From Marinobacterium jannaschii DSM 6295 (GTDB lineage: Bacteria; Pseudomonadota; Gammaproteobacteria; Pseudomonadales; Balneatricaceae), in contig NZ_JHVJ01000006.1 of assembly GCF_000620085.1 (NCBI RefSeq), forward strand, positions 248,001-312,000: 64,000 nucleotides of DNA, read 5' to 3'. Position numbers and translations under genes: made by a program. Under the pieces are notes generated by a model, which was given only the letters and a program-made list of their open reading frames with translations, was not told the origin of the DNA and did not search any database. Positions 37,019-45,817 of this stretch are shown here, one piece after another; the stretch's first letter is position 1, and the number at the start of each line of letters is the position of its first letter.

Positions 37019-37960
37019 ATGCACACCAGCTACAGTACCCACCTGCTGCCGCCACGCGACCGACAGCGCTACTGGCAGGAAGTGATCGGAAATACCTATT
37101 TCCCGCTCGACCTGAGCTTTCGCAATGCCCGCGATTTTCATGGCCAGCTAAGCCAGTGGAGCTTCGGCACCCTCGGCGTCTCCCACCTGTCCAGCTCAGC
37201 CACCTGCTTCAGCCGCAACCAGCACCAGATCGACCGCTCTGAATCCTATTTCCTGATCACCATGCCGACCCAGGCCCCGGTCCAGTTCAGCCAGGCGGGC
37301 CACAGCGTGGTCTGTAATCCCGGTGCATTTATCCTGGAACGCAGTGACCTGCCCTACACATTCAGCTTCAGCCATGACAACCTGCTGTGGGTACTGCGCG
37401 TACCGATGTCCATGCTCAGCAGCCGGGTGCGTGACCCGGAACGCTACCTGTATATGGAGTTCGACCGTCAGAAAGGTGCCGGGGCGTTGTTTGCAGACTT
37501 TATGAAAAGCCTGGTACGGCAGTCGCCCTACACCGACGAAGCCAGTCAGGCGCTGCTGGGCGGCCAGCTGATCGAGCTGCTGACCCTCAGCCTGCAGAAC
37601 GACGACCGCATCCTGATGAGCAATGAAGCCAGCCTGCGCAACGCTCATCTGCGCAATATCGAGCGCGTGGTGCGGGACAATATCCAGCGCCCTGAACTGT
37701 CACCGGATATGATCGCCAATGCCTGTCATATCTCGACCCGCTACCTGCACAAGCTGTTTAAGGACTCCGACCAGACCGTCAGCCAGTGGATCAAAGAGCT
37801 GCGCCTGCAGGCGGCGCTGAACGATATCCGTATCGACAGCGGTCAGACCACGCTGGCCGAGATCGCCTACCGCTGGGGGTTCACCGACCAAGCCCACTTC
37901 TGCCGCCTGTTTAAGGCCCGCTTTGGCTGCTCTCCCCGCGAGATGCGCAACCGGCACTGA
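37019..37960 (+). CDS. AraC-family transcriptional regulator (AraC-binding-2 type)
   Basis: A 313-residue regulator with an N-terminal sensor domain related to FeaR/AraC-binding-2 proteins (residues 1-190) and two C-terminal helix-turn-helix units: MIANACHISTRYLHKLFK and LAEIAYRWGFTDQAHFCRLFKARFG, ending PREMRNRH. The ATG at 37019 follows AGAGAGG. It sits between hyuBA and the NCS1 transporter, so it probably activates the cluster. Confidence 0.9.
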   Translation: MHTSYSTHLLPPRDRQRYWQEVIGNTYFPLDLSFRNARDFHGQLSQWSFGTLGVSHLSSSATCFSRNQHQIDRSESYFLITMPTQAPVQFSQAGHSVVCNPGAFILERSDLPYTFSFSHDNLLWVLRVPMSMLSSRVRDPERYLYMEFDRQKGAGALFADFMKSLVRQSPYTDEASQALLGGQLIELLTLSLQNDDRILMSNEASLRNAHLRNIERVVRDNIQRPELSPDMIANACHISTRYLHKLFKDSDQTVSQWIKELRLQAALNDIRIDSGQTTLAEIAYRWGFTDQAHFCRLFKARFGCSPREMRNRH

Positions 37961-38110
37961 CCGGCCCCGGTAGCGCCCGCCCGGGCGTTTCCCGGATGAT
38001 CAAAAAACCGGTCCCTGCAGCACAATTATTCCCCGCCCCGGTCTTCTAGTCTGTGAAGGTCTCTGCCACAGGCAGGGCCTGCCTCCCAATAATCACAAGA
38101 GAAACAGGTT

Positions 38111-39475
38111 ATGGCCGGAAAAATAAATACAAACACCGATACGCAGGGGCCCGCCCTGCATCACTCCATACCCCGGGAAGAACGGATGAACCGGGGCTCA
38201 CTCAGCATGGCCTGGTGGGCGATCTGCAGTGCGATGTTCTGGCTGGTGGTCGCCGCCACCCTGGCGATGAACTTTGGCACCGGAAATGCCCTGATCGGGC
38301 TGGCGCTGTCAGTCGTCAGCTACGGCCTGATCAACGCCATCATCACCCGCTACGCGATCCGCACCGGGCTCTCGGTGGCGCTGTTTTCACGGGTGCTGTT
38401 CGGCAAGATCGGCGCCAGCCTCGCGACGCTGATCTTCTTTGCCACCGCGATCTACTACAGCGTATTCGAGGGCTCGGTGATCGCCGTGGCGATTCAGGCC
38501 TACTTTCCCTCGCTCAGTATCGAAGTCGCCTATCTGATCGTGGTGCTGTACAGCGTGCCGCTGGTCTTTGGCAGCGTGCAGAACTGGCTGGATAAGTTTA
38601 ACGGTGTGCTGCTGCCCTTCTATATTCTCGGCCTGATCGCAGCCGTGGCGGTGTCGATCAATGAATACGGTTACAGCGATGCCTGGCTCAATATGGGACC
38701 TGAAGGCGGCGCGCCGGAGAACGGCTGGTGGAACTGTTACACCTACTTTATGGGGGTATGGATACTGATGATGTACACCTGGGACTATGCCCGCTTTGGC
38801 CGTGAGGACGATGCCCGCTACCACGCCAACATCAATTTCGGCATGCCCTTCTACCTGTTCACCTTTATGGTCAACGGCGTTGCAGGCATATTCCTCGTCG
38901 CCACCATCCCCACCGAGGGCGGCCTGTCCGAAGTATCCGTGGTACTGGCGATCCTGAAACTGATGGGCATCTGGGGACTGCTGTTTGTCTGGGTCAGCCA
39001 GACCCGCATCAATACCGCTAATTTCTATCTGGCGGCGGATAATATGCAGGCCTTTTTCGAGCGTTTCGGGCTGGGCCACCTGCCTCGCTATGTCTGGGCG
39101 ATTGCAGTCGGTGCCGTGGTCTACGCGCTGATGCTGATGAACGTGTTCGACTTTATCCTGCAGGCACTGGCTTATCAGGGCATCTTTGTCGTCGCCTGGG
39201 TCGCCATCGCGCTGGCGCATATCTTTTCGCCGCGCTACGACCAGCTGTTTGATGGCCATATCGAATGTGATCACCAGCGGGTCACCTCACTCAACCCCTG
39301 CGGCCTGCTGGCCTGGTTCTCTGGTGCCGGCATCGGGGTGATCACACTGAACTTTGGCAACGAATCGCTGGCGCTGTTTTCCGCCCCGATCACCTTCCTG
39401 ATCGCATTCTGCGTCTATCTGATGCTGCTCAGCAGCGCCAAACACCACTGGTTCGTTAAACCCAGTCGCTCATAG
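38111..39475 (+). CDS. NCS1-family nucleobase/hydantoin transporter
   Basis: A 454-residue protein with about 12 membrane segments that resembles purine-cytosine permeases and other NCS1 symporters: GSLSMAWWAICSAMFW at the start, NGVLLPFYILGLIAAVAV, MYTWDYARFGRED and NTANFYLAADNMQAFFERF. NCS1 proteins bring in cytosine, allantoin or hydantoins with Na+ or H+. Its place beside hyuBA and the AraC gene suggests that it imports their substrate. Confidence 0.85.
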   Translation: MAGKINTNTDTQGPALHHSIPREERMNRGSLSMAWWAICSAMFWLVVAATLAMNFGTGNALIGLALSVVSYGLINAIITRYAIRTGLSVALFSRVLFGKIGASLATLIFFATAIYYSVFEGSVIAVAIQAYFPSLSIEVAYLIVVLYSVPLVFGSVQNWLDKFNGVLLPFYILGLIAAVAVSINEYGYSDAWLNMGPEGGAPENGWWNCYTYFMGVWILMMYTWDYARFGREDDARYHANINFGMPFYLFTFMVNGVAGIFLVATIPTEGGLSEVSVVLAILKLMGIWGLLFVWVSQTRINTANFYLAADNMQAFFERFGLGHLPRYVWAIAVGAVVYALMLMNVFDFILQALAYQGIFVVAWVAIALAHIFSPRYDQLFDGHIECDHQRVTSLNPCGLLAWFSGAGIGVITLNFGNESLALFSAPITFLIAFCVYLMLLSSAKHHWFVKPSRS

Positions 39476-39605
39476 GCGATCCGCTGTGGCGCAAAGGCCA
39501 GCCGTTCTGCGACGGTCCGGCCGATTGCCGTTTTCCCGGCCCGTCTTGAGCCTCGGCTCCATCCCCGTTAGAGTGCAGACAAACCCATCTTAGGCAGTGG
39601 CACTT

Positions 39606-40082
39606 ATGACTGAAATTATTCTGTTAATCGTGGTGGCGGCAATCGCCGTGATGTTTTTCCGCAACAGCTCGCGCAACAAGCAGCTGGCAGCCGAGAATAT
39701 GCAGGCGGGCCGGGCCTTTCTAGCCGAGAATGCGCAGGACCCGGAAGTCACCACCACCGACTCCGGGCTGCAGTATAAGATCCTGCAGCCCGGCAGCGGC
39801 GAGCAGCATCCGAGTGCCACCGATAAGGTCAAAGTGCACTACCACGGCACCCTGATCGATGGCCGGGTGTTCGACAGTTCGGTCGACCGTGGCGAGCCGA
39901 TCAGTTTCGGCCTCAACCAGGTGATCCGCGGCTGGACCGAAGGCGTGCAGCTGATGGTCGTCGGTGAAAAACGGCGCCTGTTTATCCCCAGCGAACTGGC
40001 CTATGGCCAGGGCTCGGCCGGGATTATCACCCCCGGCTCGACCCTGATCTTCGACGTTGAGTTGCTGGCGATCGGCGACTGA
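39606..40082 (+). CDS. FKBP-type peptidyl-prolyl isomerase, membrane-anchored
   Basis: A 158-residue protein with an N-terminal membrane anchor (about residues 3-18) and an FKBP domain (about 50-157): SGLQYKILQPGSG, VHYHGTLIDGRVFDSS, VIRGWTEGVQLM, and FIPSELAYGQG followed by LIFDVELL. The active-site aromatic and Asp positions look intact. The ATG at 39606 is preferred to a GTG at 39597. It converges with btuD. Confidence 0.9.
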   Translation: MTEIILLIVVAAIAVMFFRNSSRNKQLAAENMQAGRAFLAENAQDPEVTTTDSGLQYKILQPGSGEQHPSATDKVKVHYHGTLIDGRVFDSSVDRGEPISFGLNQVIRGWTEGVQLMVVGEKRRLFIPSELAYGQGSAGIITPGSTLIFDVELLAIGD

Positions 40083-40129
40083 TGAGGGCCCGGCAGCGAG
40101 CCGGACTGACGGCAACCGACAGGGCCGGC

Positions 40130-40918
40130 TCAGTCCCGCCGCAGCGCCAGCGGCAGGATGCTCAGCCCCGCACGGGGATGCTGCAGCAATGCCGCTTCGA
40201 TGCCATACACCTGCGCCAGGCGCTGCTCGGTCAGTACCTCGGACGCAGTGCCTTGCGCCACCACCTCTCCCTGATCCAGCATCACGATGCGGTCGCAGTA
40301 GCGGCTGGCCAGGTTCAGGTCGTGCAGCACCACCACCGCGCCACGCCCCTCTTTATTGCGAACAAACGCCTGCAGCATCTGCATCAGGCTCAGCTGATGA
40401 GCCATATCCAGCGCGGCGGTCGGCTCGTCCGCCAGCAGGATCTGCGGCTCTCCGGCCAGCAGCCGGGCCAGCAGCACCCGGGCTTTTTCCCCCCCCGACA
40501 GTTCAGAGGCCGGACGCTGGCGCAGATGCAGCACATCGGTCTGCCGCATCGCCCGTTCGACGATCTTCAGGTCGGCCTCAGCGGGCTGTTGCCAGCTGCC
40601 AAGATGGGGTGTGCGTCCCAGCATCACCAGCCGCTCGACCGTGATCGGCCAGTGGACCTCCCCCTGCTGTGCCAGATAACCCAGCCTGCGGCCTCTTTCC
40701 GCGGCGGACACCTGCGCTAAGCGTTGCTGCTGCAGCCACACCTCGCCCTGATCCGCCTGCCCCAGCCCGGCCAGACAGCTCAGCAGGGAGGATTTTCCGG
40801 CGCCATTGGGGCCGATCAGTCCCACCAGCTCGCCACTGCGTAGCTGAAAATCGACCCGCCGCAGGCAACGATTGCCGCCACGACTCAGGTACAGCTGCTT
40901 CGCCTGTAAAATACTCAC
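40130..40918 (-). CDS. btuD: FecCD-type ABC transporter ATPase, probable B12 importer
   Basis: A 262-residue ATPase with Walker A GPNGAGKSS (about residues 36-44), signature ELSGGEKARV, Walker B ILLADEPTAALD and switch His in VVLHDLN. It resembles the ATPases of B12, haem and siderophore importers. The B12 assignment rests on the flanking BtuB-type receptors and the riboswitch. The start is GTG, and GTGA overlaps the stop codon of the permease gene by 4 bases, so the two are coupled. Confidence 0.85.
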   Translation of the reverse strand: MSILQAKQLYLSRGGNRCLRRVDFQLRSGELVGLIGPNGAGKSSLLSCLAGLGQADQGEVWLQQQRLAQVSAAERGRRLGYLAQQGEVHWPITVERLVMLGRTPHLGSWQQPAEADLKIVERAMRQTDVLHLRQRPASELSGGEKARVLLARLLAGEPQILLADEPTAALDMAHQLSLMQMLQAFVRNKEGRGAVVVLHDLNLASRYCDRIVMLDQGEVVAQGTASEVLTEQRLAQVYGIEAALLQHPRAGLSILPLALRRD

Positions 40919-41919
40919 AGCATCTCCCGCCGGGATTTCAGGATCAGGAAGAGAAAGAACGGAGCCCCCACCAGCGCGGTCAGCACTCCCACCTGTAACG
41001 GTGTCTGGGTCGCGATCAGCCGCACGCCCATATCCGCCAGTAACAGCATCAGCGCGCCGCCGCAGGCGCTGGCCGGCAGCAATCGGGCCGGTTCATAGCC
41101 CACCAGCGGCCGCAGCAGGTGCGGCACCACCAGTCCGACAAAGCCGATACTGCCGACGGTGGCGACCGCTGCCCCGACGGACAGTGCGGTGGCGGCAAAC
41201 AACTGAATCCGCAGCCGCGACAGGCTGATGCCCATCGATACCGCCGTCTGCTCCCCCAGACTGAGGGCGTTCAGACCACGGCCGCAACCGGCCAGCAGCA
41301 GCCAGCCCAGCAGGCTGAACGGCAGCATCAGCCAGAATCCGTCGAAGCTGGTCTTGCTCAGGTCGCCCAGCAACCAGAGGGCGATCTCGCTGACCGCCCA
41401 GGGGCTGGGCGCCAGATTGATCGCCAGCGAGATGCCGGCGGCGCAGGCCGCGTTAATCGCTACCCCGGCCAGGATCACCGTGGTGATACTGCTGTTCTGT
41501 CCGGCGATCAGCCAGACCAGCAGCGTCGCCAGCAATGCCCCCGCTATTCCGGCCAGCGGCAGTAGCCAGGCGGCCTCGGCATGGAGGCCGAAATAGAGCA
41601 CGATGACCGCACAGAGCGCGGCACCGCTGCTGCTGCCGAGCAGGCCGGGGCTGGCCAGTGGGTTGCGCAACAAGCCCTGCAACGCCGCTCCACAGAGACC
41701 TAAAGAGGCTCCCACCACCAGCGCTGTCAGAGTCCGGGGCAGACGCAACTCCAGCAGAATCAGGCTATAGAGATTGGCCTCAGCACTGAATACGCCTGCC
41801 AGCGCCCGCGCCAGCGGAAAGCGGGTCGAGCCGAGGCTGAGCGAAGCCAGCGCCAGCAGCAGTGTCAGCAGCGCCAGGCCGGCATAAAGCAACGCCGGCT
41901 TACGACTGATGAGGTTCAT
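40915..41919 (-). CDS. btuC: FecCD-type ABC transporter permease, probable B12 importer
   Basis: A 334-residue inner-membrane protein with about ten segments and the BtuC/FecCD hallmarks: LRLPRTLTALVVGASLGLCGAALQGLLRNPLASPGLLGSSSGA, and GSIGFVGLVVPHLLRPLVGYE. The ATG at 41919 has AGGGAG upstream; a longer open frame runs back into the receptor gene and is not used. It follows btuB1 by 52 bases and overlaps btuD. The substrate is inferred from the receptors. Confidence 0.87.
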   Translation of the reverse strand: MNLISRKPALLYAGLALLTLLLALASLSLGSTRFPLARALAGVFSAEANLYSLILLELRLPRTLTALVVGASLGLCGAALQGLLRNPLASPGLLGSSSGAALCAVIVLYFGLHAEAAWLLPLAGIAGALLATLLVWLIAGQNSSITTVILAGVAINAACAAGISLAINLAPSPWAVSEIALWLLGDLSKTSFDGFWLMLPFSLLGWLLLAGCGRGLNALSLGEQTAVSMGISLSRLRIQLFAATALSVGAAVATVGSIGFVGLVVPHLLRPLVGYEPARLLPASACGGALMLLLADMGVRLIATQTPLQVGVLTALVGAPFFLFLILKSRREML

Positions 41920-41971
41920 TCTGAATTCTCCCTGATAAGGTGCGCGATCCCGCTGCATGTTGCACGGCGTA

Positions 41972-43885
41972 TCAGAACTGTGCCCGCAGGCCGACAAAGT
42001 AAGCGCGTCCCTGGACGTTGTGATCAAATACCTCTTGGTACTGGCGATCCAGCAGGTTTTCCACCCGGCCGTACAGCTGCCACTGCGGATTAAGCTGATA
42101 GTCGGCCCCCAGCTTAAGGCGCCAGTAGTGCTTCAGCTTTACCCGCGTCTCCGGTGTGCCGTTCACCAGCGCACTATCCTCCATGCCGCCGTTGTAGAGC
42201 GCGTCCAGAAAGACCCGGCTGCGACCGTCTCCTGCACTGTAGTCCAGTCCCAGGGCACCGCTGTGACGCGGACGACGCACCTCGACCTGGCCATCCGCCT
42301 GCTGCGAAATCAGGTTGGTATAGCTGGCGCGGACATTCAGGCGGGCCGTCAGCTCCGCTTGCAGGGCCAGCTCCAGACCCTGACGGCGGCTCTTGCCGTC
42401 ACTGTTGACGGGTGAGTCGATATCGCTGCGATCACGCACGGTGATGATCTCGTTCTTCAGCCGCTCCTCAAACCAGGTGATATCCAGCATTGTCTCCGGG
42501 CTCCACAAGGGCAGTTCAAGCCCCAGATCCCAGCCGCGGTTTTCTTCTGGCTTCAGATCAGGGTTGCCCTGATAGCGGTCGGGGGAAAACCCGAACTGCT
42601 CCTGAATGGTCGGGTTGGTCACACCGGTGCCCAGTGAGCCATGCAGGCGTACCTCATCGGCCAGCAGGTAAGCCACCGACAAGCTGTAGGTCGAGGCATC
42701 GGCAAAGCGGTCATTATCATCCTGTCGCGCCGAAGCGGTGACAAAAAGGCGGTCATCGAACTCACCCTGGTATTGCAGCACATAACCATCCAGCGAGCGT
42801 TCACGGGTTTCGCCCTGGGCAGGGCTCAGCGGGAACAGGTTCTTAAAGCGCTCGCGCTCATGTTCAACCCCCGCCGCTAGGATATGGCTCGCACGGTCGC
42901 CGCCAAAGTCATAACTGATCTGATAGGCCAGCTTCTGGCGCCGGCTGTCGCTGCCACTGAGTCGGGAAGCACGAACTGCACGACGGTCATTATCACTCTG
43001 CTCCAGCTTCAGCTGCTGCTTCAGGGCATCCCGCTGCCATTCCAGGGCAACAGCACTGTTCCACTCCTTATGGCTGACCGGACTGTCACTATCGATCACC
43101 CGGCCCCGGGTTGGGGTCGGAGGACGGTTAAGATCCTTATCATCATTATTAGCGTCGCGATTAACATAGCGGCTGTTGAAGCTCAGGCTCAGGGCCTCGG
43201 TCAGGGCCAGCCGCAGCTTGCCCTGCAGGGAACGGTTAATCTCGCCATCCTTCTCAGTGCCAAAGTCAGAGACATTAAAGCCATCACTCTGGCGCAGGGC
43301 CGTGGACAGGTTGTATTGCAGCCCTTCACTGCCGCCGCGTACGCCGAGCCCCAGCTGGCGGCTCTGATCGGAGCCCAGTTCACTGCTGAACGAATACTGC
43401 TGCCTGCCCACCTGTCCCTCACGGGTGACGATATTGATCACCCCGGCCGTAGCGTTAGAGCCCCAGAAGGCGCTCTGAGGGCCGCGCAGCACCTCGATGC
43501 GCTGAATATTGCTCACCTGCAGGCTGGAAAAGTCATAATCGCCCTGGCCGGCATCATTGACTTCGATACCGTCAATCAACACCAGCACATGGTTGGCTTC
43601 GGAGCCGCGCACCCGGACCTGTACCAGAGTGCCCAGCGCACCGGTGCGCGATACCGACAGTCCCGGCACCATCCGCAAAGCATCAGCGACGTGCAGGATC
43701 TGCTGGCGCTGCAGCTGTTCGGCGGTGACCAGCGAGTGCGCCCGGCCCATTTTTTCTGCCTCGATACCGGTGGCACTGGCAGCGACAACCAGAGTGCCCC
43801 GCTCTTCGAGCTGGGCCTGGACCGTGGTTGTCAGAGAGAACAGTGCACTGCACAGCAGCAGGGGCTTAAACGGGTGGCTCGACAT
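41972..43885 (-). CDS. btuB: TonB-dependent BtuB-like receptor 1
   Basis: A 637-residue outer-membrane receptor. It has a signal peptide (about 1-24), a TonB-box-like GTLVVAAS, a plug domain with VRVRGSEANHVLVLIDGIEVND and VLRGPQSAFWGSNATAGVINIVT, and a 22-strand barrel ending in VGLRAQF. It contains Asp-rich loops, as in BtuB. It is closely similar to the paralogue at 45818-47737 over the whole length. AGGAG lies 8-9 bases before the ATG, inside the loop of a small hairpin. Its leader has the same promoter as that of the paralogue but lacks the riboswitch core. Co-transcribed with btuC and btuD. Confidence 0.9.
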   Translation of the reverse strand: MSSHPFKPLLLCSALFSLTTTVQAQLEERGTLVVAASATGIEAEKMGRAHSLVTAEQLQRQQILHVADALRMVPGLSVSRTGALGTLVQVRVRGSEANHVLVLIDGIEVNDAGQGDYDFSSLQVSNIQRIEVLRGPQSAFWGSNATAGVINIVTREGQVGRQQYSFSSELGSDQSRQLGLGVRGGSEGLQYNLSTALRQSDGFNVSDFGTEKDGEINRSLQGKLRLALTEALSLSFNSRYVNRDANNDDKDLNRPPTPTRGRVIDSDSPVSHKEWNSAVALEWQRDALKQQLKLEQSDNDRRAVRASRLSGSDSRRQKLAYQISYDFGGDRASHILAAGVEHERERFKNLFPLSPAQGETRERSLDGYVLQYQGEFDDRLFVTASARQDDNDRFADASTYSLSVAYLLADEVRLHGSLGTGVTNPTIQEQFGFSPDRYQGNPDLKPEENRGWDLGLELPLWSPETMLDITWFEERLKNEIITVRDRSDIDSPVNSDGKSRRQGLELALQAELTARLNVRASYTNLISQQADGQVEVRRPRHSGALGLDYSAGDGRSRVFLDALYNGGMEDSALVNGTPETRVKLKHYWRLKLGADYQLNPQWQLYGRVENLLDRQYQEVFDHNVQGRAYFVGLRAQF

Positions 43886-44078
43886 TCAATGGACTCCTAA
43901 ACCATTTAACCTTGTCGAGCCAAAACCGGCAGGCACAGCAGGCTGCACCCGGGTGGCTTCGTACCCGACAAAGAGTATTTATTATGTTGTCACCTGTACG
44001 ATCCCGCCCTGGAGGTAACCGCCGACTATAGTCAGGTGACGCAACTGATGCGGGGCCCGGCGACCTCAAAGGGCAAAG
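43886..44078 (-). promoter_or_regulatory. btuB1 leader with truncated cobalamin riboswitch
   Basis: This leader matches that of btuB2 at both ends. TTGAGGT (44063-44069) is the riboswitch 5' edge and GCGTCACCT (44034-44042) lies just past the 3' edge. Only 20 bases separate them, against 206 in the btuB2 leader. The GTTAAACGGGAA, CCCCCGCAAC and B12-box blocks are missing. The downstream elements remain: a GTCACCTG/CAGGTGAC stem, the GGGTACGAAGCC block, a TTGTCG/CGACAA helix, and a hairpin AATGG-loop-CCATT (43888-43906) with the Shine-Dalgarno AGGAG in its loop. Confidence 0.75.
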
Positions 44079-44107
44079 ATTCTAGGCAGGCACTGTGAAA
44101 GGAACAA
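44079..44107 (-). promoter_or_regulatory. Promoter of btuB1-btuC-btuD
   Basis: On the minus strand TTGTTC (44102-44107), a 17-base spacer and TAGAAT (44079-44084). The btuB2 promoter has the same layout with TTGTCC and TAGAAT. Confidence 0.65.
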
Positions 44108-44243
44108 GATAAGCCGCACTTTTTCGCCATCTGATGCACCGGACCGGGATGATAAAGAAGAAAAGAGGTTGTTTTATTCGCCCATCATCTACCCATTATC
44201 TCCCCGGCCCGGCCGCCCTCCAGCAACGACAGGCTGAAGCGAC

Positions 44244-45164
44244 TCACCTCTGATCCGCCTCGTCGGCCGCACGGCCACGCGCCTGTTCCAGTTGCAGAAT
44301 CCGTTGTCGCTCCTGCCACAGGGCATCGACCGCATCCAGCAGCCAGGGGCCGCCGCAGATCCATAATCGCCGGTCGAGCCGGATGCGATAACGCGGCCGG
44401 CTCAGCTGTGCCAGCACCGGATGGCGCAGCATCTGTTCCGCCACCGAGTGACTCGCAGCCGTGGTCGGCGCATCCACCAGCGCCAGCGGCGCCAGCTGGA
44501 GCAGCTGCTCCAGGTCCAGCCGCCCCATCAATACAATCCCCAGCTCAGTGGCGGCATTGCGCCAGCCGGCCCGGCGGATCAGCTCCCCGACCAGGGTCTC
44601 CGCGCCCTGAGTAAAGCCGCCGGGGGCATACTGCAGCAGGCTGGGGCGCTGTGCGGGTTCAATCCCTTCAGCGGCCAGAGCCTGCTCCAGCTGCTCGCGG
44701 CGCTGGCGCATCTGCGTCACCACCTGTTGGGCGCGCTGTTGCTGGCCCAGTAACGCGCCCAGCGACTGCAACTGCTGCTCCACCTCACGCAGGCTACGGG
44801 GATGACCCAGCAACTGGATATTGAAGCCCTGTTGCTGCAACAGTCGGGTGGTGGCACGGCTGGTAAAAGTACCACCCAGAATCAGGTCGGGCCGGTAGCT
44901 GATCACCTGCTCCACCTCCGCCCGGTTGGCCGGATAGGCCAGCGCCTTGCGGTAGAGGTAGCTGCTGTCCGGCTGATGGGCGAGAAAGCTGAGCGAACGG
45001 ATCTGCGCCGGGTCGGCCAGCAATAGCAGGTACTGATCAGTACAGAGATTAATCGAGACTATTCGCTGGGGGCGCTGCGGGAGCTCTGGCACAACTGCGC
45101 CAGCCGCCAGCCCGCTCAGCAGCAATCCCTTCAGCAGCAACAAAAGCCCCAACAGATATCTCAT
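44244..45164 (-). CDS. btuF: BtuF-like periplasmic B12-binding protein
   Basis: A 306-residue protein with an N-terminal signal peptide (about 1-22, very Leu-rich) and a class III substrate-binding fold: RIVSINLCTDQYLLLLADPAQI, VEQVISYRPDLILGG and LLQYAPGGFTQGAETLVGELI, with the long connecting helix in between. It should deliver cobalamin to the BtuCD-type transporter. The ATG at 45164 overlaps the stop codon of the upstream gene (ATGA), so it is coupled to that gene and to btuB2. The cluster splits the importer: btuF with btuB2, and btuCD with btuB1. Confidence 0.85.
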   Translation of the reverse strand: MRYLLGLLLLLKGLLLSGLAAGAVVPELPQRPQRIVSINLCTDQYLLLLADPAQIRSLSFLAHQPDSSYLYRKALAYPANRAEVEQVISYRPDLILGGTFTSRATTRLLQQQGFNIQLLGHPRSLREVEQQLQSLGALLGQQQRAQQVVTQMRQRREQLEQALAAEGIEPAQRPSLLQYAPGGFTQGAETLVGELIRRAGWRNAATELGIVLMGRLDLEQLLQLAPLALVDAPTTAASHSVAEQMLRHPVLAQLSRPRYRIRLDRRLWICGGPWLLDAVDALWQERQRILQLEQARGRAADEADQR

Positions 45165-45760
45165 CCGCCACGTCCGAAGCCCCTGCCGCTGCAATCCAGC
45201 GGATCAGGTGGCAGGCCGAGATAGCGGGCACTGATATCCTGCCATACCGCCAGCCGTGACCAGTCAGGCTGCTCGGCGATGCCATCCTCATCGGTCAGGA
45301 AAGGGTTGGGGAAGAAGATATTCAGCTGCGGCGTGCCATCGCCGTTAAACAACCGTAACTGCCAGCTTAGCGGCGCGCCCGGTGCCCCGGCATCTGCATC
45401 GGCAGCGCCATCGAAGCCGCGCACCAATTCGGCACGCGAGGTACGGCGGCGCTGGCGCAGGGCCTGCGGGGTGGGATTGGCCGGGCTGCCCTGATGCTCA
45501 CCGATACAGAGATGGAAATGGCTGCTACCGAAATGCACCGTCAGGTAGCCATCGAACAGGCTGATCTTGCGCGGCGCACAGGGGCAACGCATCTCGTAGG
45601 CCGCGCCCTCGATAATCGGCCCGAAGATGATCTTTTGCCAGTGCTGCTCAAAGAGATAGCTCAGCAACTCCTGCAGATAGACCTCATCCAGCGGCAGCGG
45701 CCAGACCTGCTGCCAGCGGCCATCGACATACTCTGTCTGCGATTGTGGATAACTCGTCAT
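45161..45760 (-). CDS. Unrecognised small protein in the B12 uptake operon
   Basis: A 199-residue protein of a family I cannot name. It has no signal peptide and no membrane segment, so it is probably cytosolic. Notable residues are the CPC motif (C59, C61), a run SSHFHLCIGEH with His81, His83, Cys85 and His89, and a disordered, Arg- and Ala-rich stretch at 98-130. LFNGDGTPQLNIFFPNPF near 137-154 looks structured. The Cys/His set could bind a metal or cobalamin; this is an inference. It lies between btuB2 and btuF, overlaps btuF by 4 bases, and is therefore translated with the riboswitch-controlled unit. Confidence 0.8.
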   Translation of the reverse strand: MTSYPQSQTEYVDGRWQQVWPLPLDEVYLQELLSYLFEQHWQKIIFGPIIEGAAYEMRCPCAPRKISLFDGYLTVHFGSSHFHLCIGEHQGSPANPTPQALRQRRRTSRAELVRGFDGAADADAGAPGAPLSWQLRLFNGDGTPQLNIFFPNPFLTDEDGIAEQPDWSRLAVWQDISARYLGLPPDPLDCSGRGFGRGG

Positions 45761-45817
45761 GCTGTTCTCCTCTCCCCTGAGTTAGAACTATGCCCTAAGT
45801 TAGAGCCAGGCCCTGGA

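Noticed and set aside
43886-44078. A complete cobalamin riboswitch before btuB1
   Set aside because: The GTTAAACGGGAA, CCCCCGCAAC and B12-box blocks are absent; only the outer edges remain.
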